The notes beneath the pieces are model-generated. The model saw only the letters and a program-made list of their open reading frames with translations, had not been told where the DNA came from and did no database searches. From Halobacillus salinus (GTDB taxonomy: Bacteria > Bacillota > Bacilli > Bacillales > Halobacillaceae), in NCBI RefSeq assembly GCF_004684905.1, contig NZ_SRJC01000003.1, positions 186,001 through 250,000 on the forward strand: a stretch of DNA of 64,000 nt, given 5' to 3'. Position numbers and translations under genes: made by a program. This document shows positions 28,039 to 35,739 of the stretch, piece after piece (position 1 is the first letter of the stretch; each line of letters opens with the position of its first letter).

Positions 28039-29580
28039 TTATCCGAAGTTCTGCATGATGTATGCAGATTGTTGGTTCATTTGGGAAATGGCTTTTTCCA
28101 TTGCTCCGAACTCGCTCCAGTAGCGGTCTTCAATCATATTCAAACGATTTTGGAAATCATCCATTTCTTTATCCAAATCTTCTATCCGACGACCTAACAT
28201 AAAGTTATTATCTACAGTAGTGGATTTACCCGCCTTTTTCTCAATAGAGGTTACAGCTGTTTGAATGCTCTCCTCCATCCTACGAGCCACCCCAGGGTTA
28301 GCATCCGTACCGGCAAACAGATCATGTACCGAATCGGCATCTTCATTCAATGCGGCTCGAAGCTCATCTGGGTCAATGATTAGCTTCCCTCCATCAAGAT
28401 AGTTAGAAGTCGTACTTATTCCAATTTCAGACATAGAAGAATACTTTCCACTATTCTCTACTGGTGTGTACCAATCTCTTCGCAGACTATTCAGAGCAGA
28501 TTCAATTGTAGAATCACTTTTTAGCATACCGCTTTTTGCTTTTTCTTCCCAAAGCTCAATTTCTCTTTCTTCCATATCTTCTCTCTGCTTCTCAGTAAGA
28601 GGTGGAAAGTCTCTATATCTCTTTTCGTCAGTCTTATCTCCTAAACTCTCAATAACCTCATTGTACTTATCTACAAACTCTACAATATTGTCAATAGCTT
28701 CATCAACATTATTAGATACATCGACAGTTATGTTACCGTCCGTTACGTCATTAAACTCAAAGTTAACTCCATTGAGAGTATAGCTATTAGAATGGGAGGT
28801 AATATTTAAGCCATTGTTGTAAGTAAACTTTGCATCTGAACCACCTTTTTCATTCAACTTCCAGCTACCTGAGGAATTATCACCGTTCTTGATGTCTAAT
28901 GTGGATGTAATGAAATTGTTGGAACCATCAAAACCAATCTCTGCGCCTAAGAACTCTGTGTCATCTTGATTAAAGTTCCCTGTTTCCGTGCGCTCCATCA
29001 TGACTTTATCGGCACTCTTATCATAGAAAGCTCTAATGCCTAGGTCGGATTCGCTTATTTCTTTCAAAATCTCGTTAAGTGACTTATCACCTTGGACCTC
29101 AAAAAATTGCTGGTTTTTCGACCCATCTTGATTGTAAGTCGTTAACGAAAAGGTTTCTGTTAGGTTAATCCCATTCTTGAATTTTCCTTGTTGACTGCTT
29201 AATGCTGCATCCGGATCAAACGTATCTCCAGATTTCGTAATGGTATTTTCACTATAATTATAAGCAGCTGTTGCTACTTCTTTTACATCAAGAGTATAAG
29301 TACCATTTCCGGCACTAGCTGTTGCTGTTGCAGAAACAGCCGGGTCAGAAGATGATGTATTTTTGGAATTGTAGGACCTTTCAAGTTTCATTTCGAAAGC
29401 CATATCATCAAGTTCCGCTAATTGTTTATTGACGTCTCGATAGGAGTCTCTCTTCCATTCAAGCCATTGTTTGTCCTGTTCCATCTTATTCATAGGTTGA
29501 CGTTCCGCTCTCATCAGATCGCTGACGAGCTTGTCAATATCCATACCAGAGGCTAAGCCCCCTATACGCATATCACTCAT
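28039..29580 (-). CDS. fliD: flagellar filament cap FliD
   Basis: A 513-residue cap protein. The N-terminal FliD domain (MRIGGLASGMDIDKLVSDLMRAERQPMNKM) and C-terminal coiled-coil domain (LDKEMDDFQNRLNMIEDRYWSEFGAMEKAISQMNQQSAYI) are conserved. The centre (residues ~80-400) is the variable, surface-exposed part and looks AT-richer by eye than the ends, as expected for a diversifying surface region. ATG 29580 follows AGAAGGTGAG. First gene of a fliD-fliS-fliT-127aa transcription unit, with flaG just upstream. Confidence 0.95.
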   Translation of the reverse strand: MSDMRIGGLASGMDIDKLVSDLMRAERQPMNKMEQDKQWLEWKRDSYRDVNKQLAELDDMAFEMKLERSYNSKNTSSSDPAVSATATASAGNGTYTLDVKEVATAAYNYSENTITKSGDTFDPDAALSSQQGKFKNGINLTETFSLTTYNQDGSKNQQFFEVQGDKSLNEILKEISESDLGIRAFYDKSADKVMMERTETGNFNQDDTEFLGAEIGFDGSNNFITSTLDIKNGDNSSGSWKLNEKGGSDAKFTYNNGLNITSHSNSYTLNGVNFEFNDVTDGNITVDVSNNVDEAIDNIVEFVDKYNEVIESLGDKTDEKRYRDFPPLTEKQREDMEEREIELWEEKAKSGMLKSDSTIESALNSLRRDWYTPVENSGKYSSMSEIGISTTSNYLDGGKLIIDPDELRAALNEDADSVHDLFAGTDANPGVARRMEESIQTAVTSIEKKAGKSTTVDNNFMLGRRIEDLDKEMDDFQNRLNMIEDRYWSEFGAMEKAISQMNQQSAYIMQNFG

Positions 29581-29597
29581 TTTCTCACCTTCTTACT

Positions 29598-29954
29598 TCA
29601 AATTTTATGATCGACAATTATACCTAACGATTCAGCTATTGAAGCATACAAATCGAGCATTTTTCTAGGAGGAATTTCTCGAATAACCTCATCTGTTTCT
29701 TCATCAATAATTGAGACATAGTATTCTTCTAGCTTATCATGAAATTGGAATTTCAAAGTTGTGTGAACAGGTTTTAAAAATTCGTTCATGCTATCTGTTA
29801 CTTCCTTTACCTTTTCCTTTTCTTCAGCTTGAGTAAGAGGGTTAGTGTCATCACTTTGATTTTTAGCTTCTGACTGAACAGGTGTATGTGTACTAAGTTG
29901 TTGGGTTGTTCTCTGCAGCAACTGGGTTTGGATAAACTTGTTCTGTACATCCAC
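29598..29954 (-). CDS. flaG: FlaG family protein (YvyC-like)
   Basis: About 118 residues; the conserved C-terminal FlaG part reads LKFQFHDKLEEYYVSIIDEETDEVIREIPPRKMLDLYASIAESLGIIVDHK. FlaG proteins influence filament length. The start is uncertain: GTG 29954 lies nine bases after GGGAG, while TTG 29963 is the longest option. It sits between the first flagellin gene and fliD, as in B. subtilis. Confidence 0.85.
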   Translation of the reverse strand: MDVQNKFIQTQLLQRTTQQLSTHTPVQSEAKNQSDDTNPLTQAEEKEKVKEVTDSMNEFLKPVHTTLKFQFHDKLEEYYVSIIDEETDEVIREIPPRKMLDLYASIAESLGIIVDHKI

Positions 29955-30039
29955 CTTCAGCAACTCCCTATAACTTTGATACTTTTATTATCGGTAGTTG
30001 TTTAGGTATCTTGAGTTTACATGTTACATATATCATTAA

Positions 30040-30067
30040 AAAAGGATCCCTGGACGGGATCCTTTTT
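30040..30067 (-). terminator. terminator of the first flagellin gene
   Basis: Stem AAAAGGATCCC / GGGATCCTTTT with loop GTCCA and a T-run. Confidence 0.85.
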
Positions 30068-30072
30068 ATTAA

Positions 30073-31440
30073 TTAACGAAGAAGTTGTAATACTCCTTGT
30101 GGCTGTTGATTTGCTTTTGCAAGCATTGCTTGTGAAGCTTGGGACAGAATGGAGGATTTCGTCTGCTTCATCATTTCAGCAGCCATATCAACATCTCTTA
30201 TACGTGATTCAGCTGCTGTTAGGTTTTCTGCAGAAGTTCCTAGGTTATTTATTGTGTGTTCCAACCTATTTTGCGATGCGCCTATTTTAGACCTTTCTTG
30301 AGATACTGTTTTAATTGCATTATCAATTACCGACACTGCATCACTAGCTTTATCTGCAGTCGAAACGTCTAAAGCATATTCTGTACCAGAAGTAACGTCG
30401 CCTGTAATTTGATTTTCAGTACCGGAAGCAAAAACTGCATCTCTATCTGTATTAAGACCGCTATCTGCATCACCGCTTGCTGTTGTACTTGAAATACCAA
30501 GAGCTACTGACCTCATGTCTTCAATAGCGGCTGTAAACTGTTGATCCGAGTTTGCTCCTATTTGGAATGTTGCACCTCCAGAACCGTCTGCTCCAGTTGT
30601 GTTCGTTGCTATTGCCGGAGAAGTTCCGCTCTTAAATTGAATTGAATCTTTTCCTGCAACTCCATCATAAAGACCATTAGCAGATGCATCAATTCTTAAA
30701 ACTTCTCCAGTAGTACTTGTTTGATCAAAATCAAATTCTGAAATTGATAAAGAAGTATCTTCACCTCGCATGCTAATTAATTGGTCACTTATGCGTTTTC
30801 CTAGATTTGACGGATCAGTAGTGTTCGTTGCCAATGTTACAGTTTTAGTACCTGTATCAAAAGAATCGCTAGTGCCATCATCTGCGTTGTCTGTTGTATT
30901 ATCGTATTCTATTGTATAGTCCTCTCCACCAATTGATAGAACGGTAGAACCACCATCTCCCATACCGATAGATGAGAAATCGAAGGATACATCCTCTACG
31001 GAAGAAGAGGACCCCTCCGCTAAATCCCCATTGATTAAGCTCTTTGTATTAAATTCTGTGGTATTTCCAATTCTATTTATTTCTTCGGTTAATTGGTTCA
31101 TCTCTTTTTGAATCTCTTTCCGATCGTCACCCGTATTCGTATCGTTGGAAGCTTGTACTCCCAGTTCTCTCATTCTCTGAAGAATAGAATGTGTTTCGTT
31201 TAACGCTCCCTCAGCTGTTTGTATCATCGAAATTCCATCCTGTGCATTACGCTGAGCTTGGTCCAACCCTCGAATTTGCCCACGCATTTTCTCCGAAATC
31301 GCGAGACCAGCAGCGTCATCCCCGGCGCGGTTGATACGAAGACCAGAAGAAAGCTTCTCCATGGACTTAGACTGCATGTTATTCGCTTGCCCTAACTGAC
31401 GATAAGTATTCAGCGCAGCAATATTGTGATTAATTCTCAT
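30073..31440 (-). CDS. flagellin, paralogue 1 (455 aa)
   Basis: Structural subunit of the filament. Conserved D0/D1 ends: N-terminal MRINHNIAALNTYRQLGQAN and AGDDAAGLAISEKMRGQIRGLDQAQRN, C-terminal NLTAAESRIRDVDMAAEMMK...ANQQPQGVLQLLR. The central ~200 residues (about 150-350) form the variable outer domain and look AT-richer by eye. ATG 31440 follows GGGAGG. It shares near-identical ends with paralogue 2 but has a longer, different centre. The leader contains a CsrA-type hairpin. Confidence 0.95.
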   Translation of the reverse strand: MRINHNIAALNTYRQLGQANNMQSKSMEKLSSGLRINRAGDDAAGLAISEKMRGQIRGLDQAQRNAQDGISMIQTAEGALNETHSILQRMRELGVQASNDTNTGDDRKEIQKEMNQLTEEINRIGNTTEFNTKSLINGDLAEGSSSSVEDVSFDFSSIGMGDGGSTVLSIGGEDYTIEYDNTTDNADDGTSDSFDTGTKTVTLATNTTDPSNLGKRISDQLISMRGEDTSLSISEFDFDQTSTTGEVLRIDASANGLYDGVAGKDSIQFKSGTSPAIATNTTGADGSGGATFQIGANSDQQFTAAIEDMRSVALGISSTTASGDADSGLNTDRDAVFASGTENQITGDVTSGTEYALDVSTADKASDAVSVIDNAIKTVSQERSKIGASQNRLEHTINNLGTSAENLTAAESRIRDVDMAAEMMKQTKSSILSQASQAMLAKANQQPQGVLQLLR

Positions 31441-31468
31441 TTCTTAATTCCTCCCTAGAATTGTTGGT

Positions 31469-31490
31469 GGGTGAACATCCTTTTTCACCC
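31469..31490 (-). promoter_or_regulatory. CsrA-type hairpin in the leader of flagellin 1
   Basis: RNA stem GGGTGAA / TTCACCC (7 bp) presenting the loop AAAGGATG, i.e. a GGA in the loop, 29 nt before the start codon. A second GGA lies in the Shine-Dalgarno. This is the arrangement of the CsrA sites in the B. subtilis hag leader. Confidence 0.7.
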
Positions 31491-31552
31491 CATATATATT
31501 GATCCACAACAGACAACGGGCCCTTGTTATCTGAGCAGAAACAAACAAAAAT

Positions 31553-31622
31553 AAAAAAAGACGAGTTTGGTGTAGAGAAATGGATACAGCCATCCATGCT
31601 TCTCTATTCCAAACTCGTCCAT
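31553..31622 (-). terminator. extended terminator hairpin after the csrA paralogue
   Basis: Outer stem GACGAGTTTGG / CCAAACTCGTC, middle TAGAGAA / TTCTCTA, inner ATGGAT / ATCCAT, then T7 on the minus strand. It separates the paralogue from the downstream flagellin gene; no clear promoter was found between them, so flagellin 1 may depend on readthrough or an unrecognised promoter. Confidence 0.75.
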
Positions 31623-31643
31623 GAGTTTATGTAAGTTATTCAG

Positions 31644-31814
31644 TTATTGGGCTTTTTTATTTTGCTCTTCATAGAGTTCACCCCGAGTAATTTTAACTTC
31701 TTTCGGCGCCTCTATCGCTAAACGAAGGTGACCATCTTCGCTTTTTACTACTTTCACCATAATGTCATCATCAAGCATGACATATTCGCCTGGCTTTCTT
31801 CCTAACACTAACAT
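31644..31814 (-). CDS. CsrA paralogue, 56 aa, between the two flagellin genes
   Basis: A short CsrA/RsmA-family RNA-binding protein: MLVLGRKPGEYVMLDDDIMVKVV, then LRLAIEAPKEVKITRGELYEE. The RNA-contacting positions Leu4, Arg6 and Arg44 of the family are kept. Compared with the main CsrA of this window (75 aa) it lacks the C-terminal extension that in B. subtilis CsrA is bound by FliW, so it may escape FliW control (inference). AAAGGGG precedes ATG 31814. A sigma-D-type promoter lies 190 nt upstream, with a structured leader between. Confidence 0.88.
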   Translation of the reverse strand: MLVLGRKPGEYVMLDDDIMVKVVKSEDGHLRLAIEAPKEVKITRGELYEEQNKKAQ

Positions 31815-31856
31815 TTAAGCAACCCCTTTATTCTTTATCCTAACTTAATACGAAAT

Positions 31857-31943
31857 AAGGATGAGTTAATAAACCTAAATAACTATCTAGGTTTTTAACT
31901 CATCCTTGAGTAGATCTCTTTATGTACTCATTCATCCTTGAAT
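31857..31943 (-). promoter_or_regulatory. structured leader of the csrA paralogue with two CsrA-type hairpins
   Basis: RNA is read from high to low coordinates. Hairpin 1 (31943-31930): ATTC-AAGGAT-GAAT. Hairpin 2 (31911-31898): ACTC-AAGGAT-GAGT. A long alternative stem (31907-31857) pairs AAGGATGAGTTAA with TTAACTCATCCTT, continues as AAACCTA/TAGGTTT, and has one bulge (20 bp in all). It shares 10 nt with hairpin 2 and buries its GGA, so the two folds are mutually exclusive. No U-run follows the long stem, so it is not a terminator. Confidence 0.65.
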
Positions 31944-32000
31944 AAGTGTTTTTGTCTTCAATCATTACTATAATGTAAATCGTGTTTCATCTTACTCTTT

Positions 32001-32026
32001 ATATCGGATGACTGTTAGATATGTTA
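32001..32026 (-). promoter_or_regulatory. sigma-D-type promoter of the csrA paralogue
   Basis: On the minus strand TAAC (32026-32023), 14 bp, TCCGATAT (32008-32001), close to the motility consensus TAAA-N15-GCCGATAA. Confidence 0.6.
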
Positions 32027-32139
32027 ACCGATTTTTTTATTTTTTTCCATAATAATTTATACAAAAATAGTCATTTTCATAGAAAAGTAAGAATATAAGT
32101 ATTCAATTACCCTTATCTGTTTAATTCAACATATAAATA

Positions 32140-32177
32140 ACAAAAAAGACCCACCAAATAGTTGGTAGGTCTTTACT
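32140..32177 (-). terminator. terminator of the second flagellin gene
   Basis: Stem AGACC.ACCA / TGGT.GGTCT followed by T6 on the minus strand. Confidence 0.8.
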
Positions 32178-32181
32178 ATAA

Positions 32182-33420
32182 TTAACGTAGAAGTTGAAGT
32201 ACTCCCTGTGGCTGTTGGTTCGCTTTCGCAAGCATTGCTTGAGAAGCTTGAGAGAGAATAGAAGACTTCGTTTGGTTCATCATTTCTTTTGCCATGTCGA
32301 CATCTCTGATACGAGATTCCGCCGCTGTTAGGTTTTCAGATGATGTGCTCAAGTTGTTGATTGTATGTTCTAGGCGATTCTGGTTCGCACCGAGTTTAGA
32401 ACGCTCAGAAGAAACTGTCTTAATTGCTTCATCCAATACATTAATAGCCGTATCAGCCTCACTCTTACTTCCAATTTGAAGGTTACGAACGCCTAGGCGA
32501 TCTGCACTCATGTCATTTAGAGCTAAGTTTAGAGATTGCCCAGCATTAGCACCGATTTGGAAGTCAGCTGAACCATCAGAAGTTGTATCTAAACCTTCTG
32601 CAGTAGTTGAGAATCCGGAAAGGGCGTTTGAAGCTGCTTCCTTACGAACACCGGTTGAACTTGTTACTTCAATAGAAAGTCCATTGATTGTAGCGTTGGA
32701 GCCAGTGTTAGCAGAAGTTACTACCATTTCTCCAGCTGTTGTTGCTGCAGAAGTAACACTTCCATCACCAGCAATTGCTCCAGTTATATCACTAAGTGCA
32801 TCACTAGAAATATCCGTTACATCTACTGTTGCTGTTTTTTGTGAACCATTCACAGACCAGGTTGCTGTAATTGTATCTCCATTAGCAATCCCGACATTGT
32901 TACCATCAGCATCTACTACACTATCAAGTGTAGTAGCATCGGCCATACTTGATTCCATTGTATTTGTAACTTCGTGTGCTTGAGCAGTAGTTGCGGCGCT
33001 CATGTCACCATTGATAAGTTTTTTGCTGTTGAATTCAGTTTGCTCAGAAATACGCTGTACTTCTTCACCCAACTGGTTGATTTCGTCTTGAATGTTTGCA
33101 CGATCTTCATTAGTGTTTGTATCGTTTGCTGATTGAACAGATAGTTCTCTCATACGCTGTAAAATAGAATGAGTTTCGTTCAAAGCACCTTCAGCAGTTT
33201 GAATCATGGAAATACCATCCTGAGAGTTACGAGATGCTTGGTCTAAACCACGGATCTGCCCTCTCATTTTTTCGGAAATCGCAAGCCCAGCTGCGTCATC
33301 TCCAGCCTTGTTAATACGAAGACCTGAAGATAGTTTTTCCATTGAATTTTGTTGAGAATTGTTCGCTTGTCCAAGCTGACGATAAGTATTTAACGCAGCA
33401 ATGTTGTGATTAATACGCAT
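32182..33420 (-). CDS. hag: flagellin, paralogue 2 (412 aa), hag position
   Basis: Flagellin directly downstream of csrA, the position of B. subtilis hag. Conserved ends as in paralogue 1 (MRINHNIAALNTYRQLGQANN; ANQQPQGVLQLLR); the ~130-residue centre (about 150-290) is Thr/Ser/Ala-rich and unrelated to the other copy. ATG 33420 follows GGGAGG; the frame extends 11 codons upstream through the leader but that is not expected to be translated. The leader carries a canonical CsrA hairpin. Confidence 0.95.
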   Translation of the reverse strand: MRINHNIAALNTYRQLGQANNSQQNSMEKLSSGLRINKAGDDAAGLAISEKMRGQIRGLDQASRNSQDGISMIQTAEGALNETHSILQRMRELSVQSANDTNTNEDRANIQDEINQLGEEVQRISEQTEFNSKKLINGDMSAATTAQAHEVTNTMESSMADATTLDSVVDADGNNVGIANGDTITATWSVNGSQKTATVDVTDISSDALSDITGAIAGDGSVTSAATTAGEMVVTSANTGSNATINGLSIEVTSSTGVRKEAASNALSGFSTTAEGLDTTSDGSADFQIGANAGQSLNLALNDMSADRLGVRNLQIGSKSEADTAINVLDEAIKTVSSERSKLGANQNRLEHTINNLSTSSENLTAAESRIRDVDMAKEMMNQTKSSILSQASQAMLAKANQQPQGVLQLLR

Positions 33421-33446
33421 AATTAAATAATCCTCCCTGATTTTGA

Positions 33447-33466
33447 CCCGCACATCCTTGTGGGGG
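33447..33466 (-). promoter_or_regulatory. CsrA-type hairpin in the hag leader
   Basis: RNA stem CCCCCAC / GTGCGGG (one mismatch) with loop AAGGAT; the core ACAAGGATGT equals the CsrA SELEX consensus. A second GGA overlaps the Shine-Dalgarno GGGAGGA downstream, giving the two-site arrangement known for B. subtilis hag. Confidence 0.8.
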
Positions 33467-33492
33467 TTAGTGAATTTATGCCAAAGAAAAAG

Positions 33493-33554
33493 TCGGCCGA
33501 CTTAAAGGTTTGGCGTTACACCTTTATAATCGGACGACTCTCTTCAATAGTTTA
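33493..33554 (-). terminator. csrA terminator overlapping a sigma-D promoter candidate for hag
   Basis: Long imperfect stem GTCGTCCGA...ATAAAGG / CCTTTA..TCGGCCGAC followed by TTTTTC. Inside it TAAA (33554-33551), 16 bp, TCCGATTA (33534-33527) resembles a sigma-D promoter. Which role dominates cannot be read from sequence. Confidence 0.5.
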
Positions 33555-33779
33555 GCTTTTTTTGCTGTTTTTTAATAAATCTAGCAACCCTTCATTCATC
33601 GAGGCAGCCTCTTTATTCTCTTCTTGTATAGATATGTAGATTTCCTTACGGTGTACATCGATGTTACTCGGTGCATCCACCCCCAACCGAACTTGGTTTC
33701 CTTCAATAGACAGAACCTTGATTTCGATATCTTCTCCGATCTGAATCGATTCATCTGCTTTCCGATTAAGGATGAGCAT
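33552..33779 (-). CDS. csrA: translational regulator CsrA
   Basis: A 75-residue dimeric RNA-binding repressor of hag translation. Family residues are present ([48 protein letters not shown]), with Arg6 and Arg44, plus the C-terminal extension ([19 protein letters not shown]) that FliW contacts in Bacillus. ATG 33779 overlaps the 3' end of fliW by 14 nt, so the antagonists are translationally coupled. Confidence 0.95.
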   Translation of the reverse strand: MLILNRKADESIQIGEDIEIKVLSIEGNQVRLGVDAPSNIDVHRKEIYISIQEENKEAASMNEGLLDLLKNSKKS

Positions 33780-34221
33780 GCGTGCCACCTTCTTCCTTAT
33801 GGAGCTGCAGGGAATGCTTGGTATGGTACTTAGGATCGTTTAGAATCATTTGCTTCGCTCGGTGATTCGTTTTATTGACAATAATCGGCGCCTGAAGGTT
33901 CATTGTCGAACGGTCGAATGGGTCTTGTAATGTCATGACGCAATACAAGTCGACCTCCTCCGGTGACTGTAAGTCGAGTTCTTTCTTTGTCTGTTCATCA
34001 ATTACAAACTCGTAATCTTTATAGAAAACATATGGATTAACCACGACAAACGCTAATCCGTGTTCATCTACAGATTGTAAAACCGAATAGAGCGGTGCTT
34101 CTTCTAGTGGCAAATGAACGAAGGAGCGGTAGTCCCCAAATCCAGGTAAGCCATGTTTAAATTGAATGAGTTCTTTCTCGTCTACTTCGATCGAACCGAA
34201 ATACTTAGTGCTGATCTGCAT
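33766..34221 (-). CDS. fliW: flagellar assembly factor FliW
   Basis: A protein of ~151 residues that binds flagellin or CsrA; free FliW releases CsrA from the hag leader. Characteristic stretches: [47 protein letters not shown] and [22 protein letters not shown]. Start taken at ATG 34221 (MQISTKYFG, as in homologues) although AGGAGG is 12 bases upstream; an ATG ten codons further up overlaps the preceding gene. Confidence 0.93.
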   Translation of the reverse strand: MQISTKYFGSIEVDEKELIQFKHGLPGFGDYRSFVHLPLEEAPLYSVLQSVDEHGLAFVVVNPYVFYKDYEFVIDEQTKKELDLQSPEEVDLYCVMTLQDPFDRSTMNLQAPIIVNKTNHRAKQMILNDPKYHTKHSLQLHKEEGGTHAHP

Positions 34222-34238
34222 GGTTTCATATATCCTCC

Positions 34239-34790
34239 TTATACTTTCCAATCAATGCTGATCGATGGCATTTGTCCCATTGTCACATTAACAGCGCCTT
34301 TTTGATACTGGAACTTCGGATAAACAGGTGTCGTATCAATTATTGGTTCGTTCCGCTTCACATCTATATCCGCTTCATTGGCCTGATAAGAAATGTTCAC
34401 CAAGTCATGCACTGGCGTATTGCCTGGAACGTAGGTATGCTCAAATCCTGTGTATCTTCCTGCAATATTTGCGATCGCATTACTTTTATTCTCGATCCGC
34501 ATCAATTCATCGCCTTCTTGAGCTGCCTTTCCGATTCCCTCTAGCCACGTTTGCTCCGCAAAGTCAGCAATATCACGCGTTCGTTCGAAAATGGATTTTA
34601 AGTGCAGGTTACTCCACGCACTCGACTGATCAATCGTCAGTTTTCCCGGACGTTGAGATAACGAAAGATCCGCTTGCGGCTGCTCAATCGATTGATCCGC
34701 TTTGAACTGTTTATACTCGTGTTTCACCGCGACACTCTCTAAGTTCAATTTGGCTGGTTGCGTCCGAACCTGTAATTGAGGAATCGTCAT
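34239..34790 (-). CDS. yviE: DUF6470 family protein (YviE)
   Basis: A 183-residue protein in the yviE position between flgL and fliW. Begins MTIPQLQVRTQPAKLNLESV; the mid-region IGKAAQEGDELMRIENKSNAIANIA and the C-terminal VNVTMGQMPSISIDWKV match the family as I remember it. Function unknown, conserved in Bacillaceae flagellar loci. ATG 34790 follows AGAGGTG. Confidence 0.85.
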   Translation of the reverse strand: MTIPQLQVRTQPAKLNLESVAVKHEYKQFKADQSIEQPQADLSLSQRPGKLTIDQSSAWSNLHLKSIFERTRDIADFAEQTWLEGIGKAAQEGDELMRIENKSNAIANIAGRYTGFEHTYVPGNTPVHDLVNISYQANEADIDVKRNEPIIDTTPVYPKFQYQKGAVNVTMGQMPSISIDWKV

Positions 34791-34806
34791 CAGTTTCACC
34801 TCTTTA

Positions 34807-34846
34807 TAAGATAATAAGCGACCTAGTAAGGCCGCTTATCTTAAAA
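34807..34846 (-). other. hairpin at the flgL stop
   Basis: Stem AAGATAAGCGGCCT / AGGTCGCTTATTATCTT (imperfect) around TACT, overlapping the flgL stop codon. No long U-run follows, so it is more likely an attenuator or an mRNA 3'-end stabiliser between flgL and yviE. Confidence 0.5.
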
Positions 34847-35729
34847 AGTCCATCAACGTCGGTTGGATTATTCGAGAACCAACCCCCAACGCCGCTCTAT
34901 GAATACTCTCCTGTGCTTTCAAGTCCGTAATGACCTTCTCAATATCCGCATCTTCGTTCTCTGACATCATTTTCGTCATCGATACTTCCTGACTAGATAA
35001 ACGATCTGTCACCAGCTCAACACGGTTCATTCTTGAACCAAGGTCTGCCCGCTCGTTGATAATATCATTAATGTGACCGTCAAACGCCTTAACAAAGTCA
35101 CTCAACTCTTCTTGTGGAACCGAGTCTCCCATTACAGAAGCATCTTCGAGAGATGAAGCGAAGTTCTCAATCGATGTGAATACTTCTTCGCCGAATACAT
35201 TGGAGGGAGTAACATTCGCTTTTAATTGGACACCCTCCGACACTTCAATATTTACAGGCGTATCGCTCTGGTTGACCGTGAACGTTTCCAAGTCGACAGG
35301 CTGTTCAGTCGTGTTCGCACCATTGAAAATATATTTATCGTTCACTTTCGTATTGGCAATCGTACCGATGTGTTCTTTTAACTGCCTTATCTCTTTGGCA
35401 ATGTTTTCTCTTTGACTGCCTTCATACGTGTCATTACTTGCTTGGACAGTCAATTCACGGATTCGCTGCAACGCCTTTGTGGCCTTATCTAAGGAAGCAT
35501 CGCTGTTATCCATCCAATTGTTTACTTCATTGATGTTTCGTTGGAACTGTTGGGTCCTTGTCAATTGACTACGATAGTTGATGCCTTTCATCGCGACAAC
35601 TGGGTCTTGTGAGGGGCGACTAATTTTCTTACCAGTTGTTAACTGCTCCTGATATTTTCCCATGTTTGCATAACTATTACTTAAATTACGAAGCATATTG
35701 TTCGATAACATTCCTTGTGTAACTCTCAT
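34836..35729 (-). CDS. flgL: hook-filament junction protein FlgL (HAP3)
   Basis: A 297-residue flagellin-like protein joining FlgK to the filament. N-terminal MRVTQGMLSNNMLRNLSNSYANMGKYQEQLTTGKKISRPSQDPV and C-terminal AQESIHRAALGVGSRIIQPTLMDFLR are typical. Length equals B. subtilis FlgL, with no unusual insertion, unlike its partner FlgK. ATG 35729 follows GGGAGG and lies just after flgK. Confidence 0.95.
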   Translation of the reverse strand: MRVTQGMLSNNMLRNLSNSYANMGKYQEQLTTGKKISRPSQDPVVAMKGINYRSQLTRTQQFQRNINEVNNWMDNSDASLDKATKALQRIRELTVQASNDTYEGSQRENIAKEIRQLKEHIGTIANTKVNDKYIFNGANTTEQPVDLETFTVNQSDTPVNIEVSEGVQLKANVTPSNVFGEEVFTSIENFASSLEDASVMGDSVPQEELSDFVKAFDGHINDIINERADLGSRMNRVELVTDRLSSQEVSMTKMMSENEDADIEKVITDLKAQESIHRAALGVGSRIIQPTLMDFLR

Positions 35730-35739
35730 TAGCGATTAC

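Noticed and set aside
31857-31907. Long stem upstream of the csrA paralogue as a rho-independent terminator
   Set aside because: No T-run follows on either strand, so it was treated as a leader structure.
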